A DNA stretch of 64,000 nt from Takakia lepidozioides. Lineage: Eukaryota > Streptophyta > Takakiopsida > Takakiales > Takakiaceae. The DNA lies in the NCBI GenBank assembly GCA_030704615.1, contig CM060733.1:44392001-44456000 (forward strand), in the 5' to 3' direction. Below, in pieces: positions 10,482 through 19,972 of the stretch (positions within the stretch are counted from its first letter, which is position 1; each line of letters begins with the position of its first letter). Position numbers and translations under genes: made by a program. The notes beneath the pieces are model-generated. The model was not told the DNA's origin, did no database searches, and saw only the letters and a program-made list of their open reading frames with translations.

Positions 10482-10870
10482 TGTTAGAAGTCAGCTCAGA
10501 TTTAGTTAGCTAGGGTTCTGTTAGGGTTTTTTGACGGCTAGGGATAGTTCTACCAGAAGGTTCCAGCCACCAGAAGTTTCTAGAGAACTCATGTAGGATT
10601 TAAGGGAAAGGCTGAGGCAATGCCCAACACTTCTTCTAGCATTTTGGATGTGCTATCCTAGTAGATTGCAGAGAGAGGAGGAGGAGAAGTCCAACATCTA
10701 CTTTTGTAAGTTTTTCTTTTTGCAGTAAGGAGCATTCTTGTTAGGACTGACACTTCTTGTTAGTACTAACTCTTTGGTTGGTTTAGGCTGTCAATTTTTG
10801 TACTATTGCTTGTGCTAGAAGCTATCTGTCAATATCTCTAGGAGGTAGAGGACACGTCTAGTTTCCAACA
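10482..10870 (+). repeat. 5' LTR of copia element
   Basis: 389 bp, starting TGTTAGAAGTCAGC and ending TTTCCAACA. It carries the element's promoter. It is nearly identical to the 3' LTR, the differences being A/G, A/G and C/T in the last 90 bp. Confidence 0.95.
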
Positions 10871-10883
10871 GGTTATGGGCCCA
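10871..10883 (+). promoter_or_regulatory. Half-tRNA primer binding site (initiator tRNA anticodon arm)
   Basis: GGTTATGGGCCCA starts right after the LTR. Its reverse complement, TGGGCCCATAACC, is the conserved anticodon arm of eukaryotic initiator tRNA-Met with its CAT anticodon, not the tRNA 3' end. This implies priming from a cleaved tRNA, as known for Drosophila copia. The Gag ATG (10875) lies inside this site. Confidence 0.75.
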
Positions 10884-13800
10884 CAAGACGTTACAACTAC
10901 TTGGACAGTTGAGCCACTGAATGGCAACAACTATAAGAGTTGGATCTACACGATGCATCTCCTGCTCTCTTCAAAGAGCCTATAGTCAGTAGTGGCTAAA
11001 AAGCCTTCAGAGGATAACCTGAAGGAGGAGAGATGGATCCAAAAGAATGAGCTTGCAATGGCAGCTCTGGTCACAAACATGAGATCAAAGCTGGTAGTTT
11101 TGGTAAGGAATCTTACAATTGCTCATGAGGTCTGGCAGACCTTAAGTGAGGTGTATGAGGCAGATGCGATGGGGAAAGCATATGTCCTATGGAAACAACT
11201 CATGGACTTGAGAATGAGAGAAGGTGAGAGTGTAGCCATTCACATTGCCACTGTTAAAGCCATGTGTCTGGAGATAATTGATGCGGGAGAACCCATGACT
11301 GAATCACTTCAAATCATGACCTTGTTTGGCACCTTGCCAAAGAGTTATGACATGGTGGAAACCACATTGGCTACTCATGGTAAGAGTAGACTGAGTTGGA
11401 AGTATGTCACTTCACAACTCATCATGGAAGAAAGCAAGCTGACTAGGGGTAGCTCAAGTATGGACAATGCCCTGACGGCTACTTCCATCAAGAAAGATGG
11501 AGCATGTTTCCGATGCGGCAAATTTGGGCATTTCCAGAAGGACTGCAAGGTGAAGATTGACAAGTCCAAGAAGGACAAGTGGAGACCAAGGAAAGGGAAG
11601 TCTGTATATGCACATGTCGCTGACATGGGCAACGACAGTGAAGTTCACCTGTTTATGGCAGATGCAACTTACAGTCGTGATGAAGACTACCTGCTGACTA
11701 CTGAAGGAGAACACTATGGAGATGAGCGGTATTTGGACTCTGGAGCTACTAACCACATGTGTGGGAGGAAGGAGTTGTTTCACAACTTGAAATCCATTCA
11801 GCCTAGGAGCGTAAAGATGGGCAACAATACGTTTTCTGTAAGTACGATGATGGGAGAAATCCCTGTCAACTTTATCAGAAAAGAGAGTAAGGTTACCCGT
11901 TGTACCCTTCAGAAAGTCCTATATGTGCCAGACTTGGCAAAAAATCTGATCTCTGTTAGTACCTTGGATGAGCTTGGGTATGATGTCATTTTCAGAAACA
12001 ATGCTTGCAGCATCCAGAAGGGCAACGAGGAACTCTGCTATGGAGTGAAGGAGCAGAGACTCTACAAGCTTTTGAGTACATCTGGAACTCAGGAGGAGGC
12101 CAATGTTGGGGACACAATGGACACTGCACCATTGTGGCATAGAAGGTTGGGTCACTTGGGGACACAAGCGATCAAGGATCTTCAATAGTTGGGACTGAAT
12201 GTGGACTGGTCACATGAGCTACAGTTCTGTGAAGGATGTGCTAAAGGGAAACAACACAAGTCATCAATGCCCAAGGAATCTGCCACAAGAGCCAAGGAGA
12301 GGCTGGAGTTGATACACATAGATGTGTGTGGCCCCATGAAGACAACATCGCTGGGAGGATCTAGGTACTTTGTCACCTTCACTGATGACATGAGTAGAAA
12401 GACTTTCTTATATCCCTTGAGAAAGAAAGGTCAAGTGCTGCAGGTCTTTAAGCAATTTGTGCATGAAGTAGAAAACCAACTAGACCTCGAAGTCAAGGTT
12501 CTGAGGAGCGATGGTGGGGGGGAATTCCTAAATCAGGAATTCAAAAGGGCAGAGAGATTAAACAAAGCACTGGTTGAGAAGGCTAGATGTATGCTACAAA
12601 CCTTAGGCCTTGGACCAGAGTTTTGGGGAGAGGCGATCAGCACTGCCACCTATCTGAAAAATTTGAGTCCCATGCGAGCTTTGAAAGACATGACTCCAGA
12701 GGAGGCGTGGAGTGGGAAGAAGCCAAACCTGAAGCATCTAAGAGTTTTTGGTTGTGCTGCTTATGCATTGATACCTGACGAGCAAAGGAGCAAGTTGGAT
12801 GCCAAGTCAGAAAGATGTATCTTCATTGGGTATGATCTGGGATGCAAGGGGTACAAGGTCTACAATCCTAGAACCAAGAGGTCAATCAGGAGTAGAGATG
12901 TCATGTTTGATGAGGATAGTTTTGGGAAGGAGACAAAGCCCAAGGACCTGTCCGTTCCTGTGATAATCCCTGATGTGGGAGAAAAAAAAAGGGAACAACC
13001 AGTAGTAAAGGTTTACACTCGAAGGGAGAAGGTGGCGAAGAAACCAGAAGAGGATGAAGATTCTGAAGATTGGGATCCTATTGACAAGGATGGGGGGCCT
13101 AGAAGGTTAGGAAGGATCAACAAACCCTCAGAAAGGTTTGGAGCATGTGGCAGAAGGACTGACTGGTCTGACTATGGATGACATAGGGCAGATGGAAAGT
13201 TGTTTCCATGCCCTTGATGATGCAGAGGAGCCAGCCACCCTCAATGACGCTTTGGCAAGGGATGATGCCAATGAGTGGGAGGGAGCTGTACTAGAAGAGA
13301 TGAAATCTCTGAAAAAAAACTAGACTTGGGAGCTAGTAACACTGCATGGTGGTAGAAAGGCGGTAGATTGCAAGTGGGTTTTCAAAGTGAAAAGAGGACC
13401 CAACAATGAGATATTGAAGTACAAGGCCAGACTTGTGGCCAAAGGCTTCACACAGACTGCAGGGCTTGACTGCAATGAAACTTTTGCCCCGGTGGCAAAG
13501 TTCACCTCCATCCGATGTTTACTGGCATTGGCAGCAAAGCATGACTGGGAGATAGAACACATGGACGTGAAGACTGCATTCTTGAATGGGGATCTCCAGG
13601 AGGAGATCTACATGAAACAACCAGAAGGCTTCCAAGAAGGTGATAAGGTGTGTCGGCTCAAGAAATCGTTATATGGACTCAAACAGGCATGGAGGACATG
13701 GTATGAGAAGATCAATAGCTACTTGACAGGCCAAGGTTTTGTAAGGAGTACAGCTGATCAGAGCATTTACTACATGACATCAGGTGTCATGATAATAGCA

Positions 13801-14754
13801 CTCTATGTGGATGACCTGCTACTGATCAGCGACAACAAGGATACCATGCGCAGGCAGAAGCATGATTTGAGTGAAACCTTTGAGATGGTTGATCTTGGAG
13901 CCGTGAACTACCTACTTGGAATTCAGATTCTGAGGGACAGGAAGGCGAGAACTATAAAGTTGAGCCAAGAGAGGTATGTCAGGAATGTTGTTGCGAAGTT
14001 TGGTATGCAGGACTGCAAACCAGCACCAACACCATTGGAAACCGGCTGCAAGCTGAGTAAGGAAATGGAGCCAAAATCTCCAAGTGAGATTGAGGAAATG
14101 GCTAAGGTTCCATATCAGCAAGCCATGGGATCTCTGATGTATGCAATGATTGGCACCAGGCCAGACATTGCCTATGCAGTGGGAATGCTCAGTAAGTTCA
14201 TGCACAACCCAGGACCTCAGCATTGGAAAGCACTCAAGAGGGTGATTAGATATTTGAAAGGGACTGCGGATACATGTCTAACTTACAACAAGCAGGACAC
14301 TGGAGCATCACTAGAAGGATACAGTGATGCAGATTGGGCAGGAGACACAGATGAGCGGAGATCCATATCTGCCTACTGCTTTGTAATGAGTGGAGGTGCT
14401 GTGAGCTGGAGCAGCAAAAGACAGCACACCACTGCTCTATCCTCGACTGAGTCAGAGTATATGGCTTTGACTCATGCAACTAAAGAAGCCATTTGGATTT
14501 GAAGGCTTCTTGGTGAACTTGGCTTCAGTCAAGAACAGCCAACGAAAGTGCATGCTGATAACAGGAGCAGCATTGAGCTGAGCAAGAATCGTGTTCATCA
14601 TGCCCGGACCAAGCACATAGATATCAAACATCATTTCATTAGAGAAATGATTGGTTTGGAGATTGAGTTGGTTTTCTGTAGGACTGAGGACATGGCAGCT
14701 GATGCACTCACAAAGGCTCTTCCAAAGAAAAACATTCTAGATGCATGGAACTGA
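10875..14754 (+). pseudogene. Copia Gag-Pol polyprotein with stops, frameshift and integrase deletion
   Basis: Starts at ATG 10875. Recognisable are Gag, the zinc knuckle CFRCGKFGHFQKDC (about 11503-11546), protease YLDSGATNHMC (about 11730), the integrase zinc region with HRRLGHLG and CEGCAKGK, the integrase core with IDVCGPM and RSDGGGEF, RT with YVDDLLLIS (about 13805), and RNase H with SDADWAGD and TESEYMAL. In-frame stops lie at 10983 (TAG), 12186 (TAG), 13321 (TAG) and 14500 (TGA). One frameshift falls in about 13100-13180. About 25 residues are missing from the integrase core near 12540, before AERLNK. The element could move only with help from an intact relative. Confidence 0.9.
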
Positions 14755-14787
14755 TTGGGTTAAGCCTCAATCCTCGCTGAGTGGGAG

Positions 14788-15176
14788 TGTTAGAAGTCAG
14801 CTCAGATTTAGTTAGCTAGGGTTCTGTTAGGGTTTTTTGACGGCTAGGGATAGTTCTACCAGAAGGTTCCAGCCACCAGAAGTTTCTAGAGAACTCATGT
14901 AGGATTTAAGGGAAAGGCTGAGGCAATGCCCAACACTTCTTCTAGCATTTTGGATGTGCTATCCTAGTAGATTGCAGAGAGAGGAGGAGGAGAAGTCCAA
15001 CATCTACTTTTGTAAGTTTTTCTTTTTGCAGTAAGGAGCATTCTTGTTAGGACTGACACTTCTTGTTAGTACTAACTCTTTGGTTGGTTTAGGCTGTCAG
15101 TTTTTGTACTGTTGCTTGTGCTAGAAGCTATTTGTCAATATCTCTAGGAGGTAGAGGACACGTCTAGTTTCCAACA
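14788..15176 (+). repeat. 3' LTR of copia element
   Basis: 389 bp, about 99% identical to 10482-10870. It is preceded by the polypurine tract and followed by the CACTT target duplication. Confidence 0.95.
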
Positions 15177-15285
15177 CACTTTGCATGGACTAGACCTCTT
15201 TCACAAAAGATTTGAATGAGTCTCATGTTCTTTGTGTTGGAGTGTCAAGGTTATAGCCCTTGCACGGCACTTTGAGAATAGAATG

Positions 15286-15357
15286 GGACAGGTAGCTCAA
15301 TGGTAGAATGCCCCACCGAAATGGGGGAGGTCTGAGGTTCAATCCCTAGCCCGACCA
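15286..15357 (+). other. tRNA-like pol III unit in TRIM LTR 1
   Basis: Contains a D-arm/A-box like TAGCTCAATGG (15293-15303) and a B-box GGTTCAATCCC (15336-15346). The ends GGACAGG and CCCGACC nearly pair as an acceptor stem. The T-stem has a mismatch that the other LTR copy complements, so the consensus stem would pair fully. The anticodon loop is one base short and lacks the T before the anticodon, so this is not a working tRNA. Confidence 0.7.
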
Positions 15358-15502
15358 CACGCCAATGGTTTTCCAACATGGTATCAGAGCCAAGGTTGGG
15401 GCAGTGGTCAGAATGGGGCATTAGCTATAAGGGCTATGCTTTGAGGGGGAGTGTTGGAGTGTCAAGGTTATAGCCCTTGCACAACACTTTGAAAGCAGAA
15501 CA

Positions 15503-15574
15503 GGACGGGTAGCTCAGTGGTAGAGCACCTCACCGGAATGGGGGAGGTTCTAAGTTCAATCCCTAGCCCGACCA
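15503..15574 (+). other. tRNA-like pol III unit in TRIM LTR 2
   Basis: Has a perfect A-box consensus TAGCTCAGTGG (15510-15520), a four-pair D stem GCTC/GAGC, and the B-box core GTTCAATCC (15554-15562). The acceptor ends GGACGGG and CCCGACC have one mismatch. It could recruit RNA polymerase III; this is inferred from the boxes only. Confidence 0.7.
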
Positions 15575-15600
15575 CACACCAGTGGTTTTTCAACACTTTG

Positions 15601-17103
15601 CATCTCGCTTTCTCTGCGATGTTGGGGTGTCTCCAACGCATTTGTACATCGAGTATAAGCCCTTTGAGTCTGTCTTCTTCACCAGGATTTGTGGTACATA
15701 GTTGATCTGAAAAAGATCTATATATGACTTGGGTAATGGTGGGTATCTACCAGCGCCACATTTCCTCGTCACAAGCCTCTTTCTCGGTCTCCTTGATCTT
15801 CACCTTTTGCGCTTTCTTCTATTGGCCAACGAACTTCCACTCCTAGAGATCGCTTTCTCTCTCCCCTCAAGTTGAGATGTCTTCCCGGACACAACTGTAC
15901 TATTGGTACTATTGGTTGGAGACTTCTTTGCTGCTAACTTAATGGCTTTCCCTTCCTTCTTCAAGTCATATAGTTGGACCATCATATAAGGTCTCTCTTT
16001 CAACCAGTCTGTTTATAAGAAATGAAGATTTCCCTTCTGATTTTCAGCAGTTCAGCCCTGGGGCCACCCCTGTGGCTCCAGTGTAGTCATGAATTTTAGT
16101 AGAACTGGAGCTGCACACAGCAACAGGGTCAAGGTAGCAAATGTCGGTATCCAAAAGACGCAACCTTTGAATCCCAAACAACACGACCCTTGAAGCCCAC
16201 ACTCCACACCTCTTTACCAGGGTGGTAATTAATGGCAAATACAACTCCTTTCATCACTCATTGAATTTTGGAATCAGTCGTACAGTCCTCCTACAGTTTG
16301 ATGGCAAACCAACAGGACAAAGATGCAGCCCCAAAGAAGCTTGTTTATTCATCCACTGGCACAAATCACATTCAGGTATTGAAGTATCTCCTCCAAAGTG
16401 AGCTAGTTCACAACGGTAAAGAAGATATATCTCGGTCCTTGCCTCTCACTAGTGTTGAGTATGGCACATTTGAAGCTCAAGCCTGCAAGTGGAAGGGGGG
16501 TGGCGAGAGTCGGACTAATATGTCAGATCAAGATTAGTCCCACTCAGAAGAGACAGTAAGATTAACTGAAGATAGCAACTGTACCGGAAAGTGAGGGACT
16601 TTCTCTTCAACAGGCAAAGCGGTTGATACATTTTTGGATACAGGAACTACTAATACAGATCAATGGAAAGGAATCGTTGGTAGGGGAGCCTCATATTAGC
16701 TGCTGCCAACATTAAACAATGACGATCAAAGCTGCAGCTAAGGAAACCAAAGATGTACTAGCAGTCTTACAATGCTGCTGTGTGTCTCACATCTCACTAT
16801 AAGAAACTGACCTCCTTTTAATTTTTCACTGACCATCAGAGTAGTCATTACCACAGTGATGCCCATTACCTGACTTCAGGAGACGAACTGTACCACTAGG
16901 ACTTTATCGTAGTATAACAGGCATCCCACATTCGATTCTCGTGTGTGGGAAATGCCTCTTGACCTCCTTAGTGCTCACACGATTCGACATCTGGGTGATG
17001 GCAAGTATGACATTTTATGGGTGCATTCTCTCACCTCCAGTGCCACAACCATACCTCTGGAAGAATCTCTTGGATTGCCGCTAAAGTTGTCCTTGCACGG
17101 CTG
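15601..17103. other. Intergenic, no gene recognised
   Basis: Short frames on both strands (for example 15590-15772 on - and 16268-16537 on +) have no known domain or consistent splice partners. It lies between the TRIM and the 3' end of PGG paralog 2. Old transposon sequence is possible. Confidence 0.3.
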
Positions 17104-17799
17104 TCATTCCTGCGGCGTAAGAGCTCCTGGAACGCAGAAAGCCCTGAACAGTTGTGTTTTGCTCCCTTTTACACCACGCTTATAGCCAGTCCATGCTTTC
17201 TGTATGTCTGTCTTGCGTCTATAGAGGCAGCACGTCAACATGACAGAAAACGCTGTCACCAGACTCGCGATCCCAGCGGCAATCAGGCCCCAAGCTAAGT
17301 GTCTGAAGGAAGGTCCCGCAACTATGTACGCTGCTGCTAGAAAAGCGATCAGGGTAAAGATCGAGGCCGCCCAAATGACTTTCATATTTGTCTGCCACAA
17401 GTCTGTTGACGTTCTCCATCTGCTGGGTACCCAGCTGACTAGAGACAACACCGCAGCAAGGGACGTGAAGAGCGCCAGAGCATCAAAGATGAAGAAAATT
17501 TGAAACGAGAGGGTGTGCACAAGAACAGCTGCCCCCATCTCATCACCGCTCGGTTGCAAACCACCAGGGGGTGATATGATACCCGCAAATGTGACAGTCG
17601 CGATCAGAGCTGCCACCACCACAACTGTGTTGGATGCTGAGTTTAAACCCTGCTGGTACACTTTATTGGCATCCTCCTCTGCCTGTTGAATCCGAGCTTC
17701 CTGTACGTTCAAACGCACGTCATCCCTCTTGATCGCTTCCCCTCCCGGCTCATCTCTCAACTCCGTTGAAGGATGCTCAACAGCACCATTCCCCACCAT
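17104..17799 (-). CDS. PGG-domain four-helix membrane protein, paralog 2
   Basis: 231 aa, starting at MVGNGA (17799); an upstream in-frame Met exists at 17832. It has NSASNTVVVVAALIATVTFA and SPPGG (PGG signature), four hydrophobic helices, and a basic C-terminal tail. It is very similar to 8354-9205 in the membrane region but has a shorter charged N-terminal segment. The two genes are same-strand paralogs about 8 kb apart, separated by the copia element and TRIM. The molecular role of PGG proteins is not established; ankyrin-linked members in plants are tied to stress and defence. It is intact. Confidence 0.75.
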   Translation of the reverse strand: MVGNGAVEHPSTELRDEPGGEAIKRDDVRLNVQEARIQQAEEDANKVYQQGLNSASNTVVVVAALIATVTFAGIISPPGGLQPSGDEMGAAVLVHTLSFQIFFIFDALALFTSLAAVLSLVSWVPSRWRTSTDLWQTNMKVIWAASIFTLIAFLAAAYIVAGPSFRHLAWGLIAAGIASLVTAFSVMLTCCLYRRKTDIQKAWTGYKRGVKGSKTQLFRAFCVPGALTPQE

Positions 17800-17832
17800 C
17801 GTTACACTCTGCTCCAAATCTTTGCCTTCCAA

Positions 17833-19972
17833 TTATCAAAGAAAGACTCCTTCCCACCTCGCCGCTTGACCACAAGACTGCAGCTTCTATCCAAGTGATG
17901 AGACAGGTCTTGCTTCTTCACTGCACTCTCCTCGCATGCTGGTATTGTTCTCAGGGGTAGATCTGATGGGAAGCTTGTCTTGGTGAGCATCATACCAAAT
18001 GCGTAGAGACTAGAGCGGTAGGTCAAACCTAGAGTGCTGACCACACCCAATCTAGGGTTATGTGTGTTGTTGATTCTGCTTTCACTGCGGAGCTTTGGTA
18101 GAGCATTCAATGAAGACAGACCCGGCCTCCTTCCCTTCTTTCTCATGCATGTAATAACAGGGGGTATCTGCTTGTGAAGAGTGCAAGGGCTCCCCTACCA
18201 TGCGATGTTCAGAGTTGGGATATCAAGAGCTCGGTGTAACCTTCGGTAAGCCTTTGCTAGTCTGGCTATGGAGTCCGCTCTTCGTCTCCTCCACAGTCTT
18301 GGAGACTGAGAACCGAAGTGAGGGGGTCTATCTTGACAATAATAAGCAGGTTGGGTGATGAGTGACAGTCATGGAAGAAAGTAGCAACTTTGTCCATGCA
18401 TAGTTAAGCTATCCGGACCTAGAAAACCTGAAATCTTGTGCAAACAAAAGAAATCATGTGACCAAAAATTGGCAAGTTTCTCTCTCAGACAAGACTAGTC
18501 GAGTTTCCCTCAGACATGAAGAGAAGGATACATGCATACAAAAATTCCAGTGGCATAGTGATGGAGATGTTTTCGCCAGTTTCTGAGGATGTCTCTTGCC
18601 CAGTCTGGTGAAAACAAAAGCATTTGTGAGACAGCAATCTCGAGTGTGTACAGATATGTACATCATATAAAAGCGTACCCTGGTCAAAGGAAGTTCAGTA
18701 TGTACCAATTATGTTGACAGGTTGTTAGGGTATGATAACCCTGCTTACAAATTTACAATTTAGGATGGTCAGATCATCAATCCGGCCATTAAAAGAGCCC
18801 CCCAGTATGCAGTAACTTAGGATTCCCTTGAGTTTGCATCCAACTCACATACATCTTTCGGCAGAATCAATCCACAAGAGTAAGACCTTCCCATATGTTA
18901 AGAATGAATAGGTCAACATCTCCAGAGTCCAAGCAGGGAATGAGATGCCTACCAAGGATCACAATTCAATGGGACACCCCCTACAAGCACATGTATTAAC
19001 TCTCTAATTTCTACAAGTCCCGGACCACGCTGGTTCAACAACATGGTCATACCTGTACAGCATGGTCACCTATGATTGGTTCTCTAAATTTGGTCCTAGT
19101 GTTTTCTTGAGCAGCTATGCTTGGCCCCTTGAACTTCAGAAAGCACTTTGCACTCTCTGGGATATGTCTAGGCTGATAATTACATCCTCTTTGAGCTTGA
19201 GCCAACAGCACTGCAAAATGATCCACAAGGCCAGCCACAAGTCACACAGCCCCAATCAGGTGGATATTGATGGATGTGGAGAGGGGTCATACTCCAGGGT
19301 AATTCAGGTGGACATGACATCAATTGGTGTTACTAACAGTTTCTTGAGAGCAATTAGAAGACTGGAATCAACTCAACTTAAACCATAGCCCCATTAATAA
19401 GCTACCCCTCTGCAACAGTAGAGGCCCCCATTTTGCTCTCTTCCTGTCCCCTCAGCCCTTCCATGCCCATCCAAACTGGGTGCAGCATAGTGGGTGCTAC
19501 AAAAAGCAGGGTCCTCATCTTAGCCTATCTTAGATAGACTGTCTACCTTGGCACTGCTGAATCAAAATCAAGCTTGCTAGTACTGAGGTCTGCTCACCAA
19601 ATTGTCATATAAGCTGTCACGATTAGGGGCTCAGGTTCATGCCATGATAGATGAAAAACCCGAAATTCTCCCAGAGGTTAGCATGATATAGGGACCAAGT
19701 CCCCGTCATATCCTGTGGGGACTCATGAGGGCACATCATAGCCAGTCTCCCTGCCCCTCCAAAACCAGGTACAGGATATGTGGCAAAATGGTATCACAAA
19801 GTAAGGTCTAACAAGTTCATATCTCATTGGGCCTCCCATGTACATAGTAGATTTCTCCCTTACTTTCTGTGTTTCTCTCTCTCACCTCCTTTATGCTTCC
19901 ACCCACAAAGCCCACTCCCAAAACTTTCCATGTGTCCTTGAAATCAGCACTGGACACATTCATAGAGTGAAA
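17833..19972. other. Intergenic between PGG paralog 2 and the PAH 3' end
   Basis: No convincing gene. The part near 19972 is probably the 3' UTR of PAH (- strand). Several short frames (for example 19062-19388 on +) lack recognisable domains. Confidence 0.3.

Larger units (their letters stand above)
10482..15176 (+). mobile_element. Ty1/copia LTR retrotransposon, full-length but coding-defective
   Basis: 4695 bp with 389-bp LTRs at 10482-10870 and 14788-15176, both TG...CA, flanked by the perfect 5-bp target duplication CACTT (10477-10481 and 15177-15181). The LTRs differ at only three positions seen by eye, all transitions, so insertion was recent. The primer site at 10871-10883 (GGTTATGGGCCCA) matches the complement of the initiator-tRNA anticodon arm, the half-tRNA mode of Drosophila copia. 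The polypurine tract is GAGTGGGAG at 14779-14787. Domain order is Gag-PR-INT-RT-RNase H, hence copia. Confidence 0.95.
15235..15595 (+). mobile_element. 361-bp TRIM with a tRNA-derived unit in each LTR
   Basis: Two 144-bp LTRs (15235-15378 and 15452-15595), each starting TGTTGGAGTGTCAAGG and ending CAACA, flank a 73-bp internal region. The internal part begins with the plant initiator-tRNA primer site TGGTATCAGAGCCAAGGTT (15379-15397) and ends with the polypurine tract TTGAGGGGGAG (15441-15451). A perfect 5-bp target duplication CTTTG lies at 15230-15234 and 15596-15600. This is a terminal-repeat retrotransposon in miniature: non-coding and moved by another element's enzymes. Each LTR contains a 72-nt tRNA-like segment. 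It lies 58 bp past the copia element. Confidence 0.9.

Noticed and set aside
13912-14223. Antisense frame of 103 codons in the copia RT/RNase H region
   Set aside because: It is the shadow of a well-supported + strand RT/RNase H frame.
15286-15574. Two apparent tRNA genes
   Set aside because: They lie at the same place in both LTRs of a TRIM, have a shortened anticodon loop without the conserved T, and acceptor mismatches. They are tRNA-derived parts of the element.
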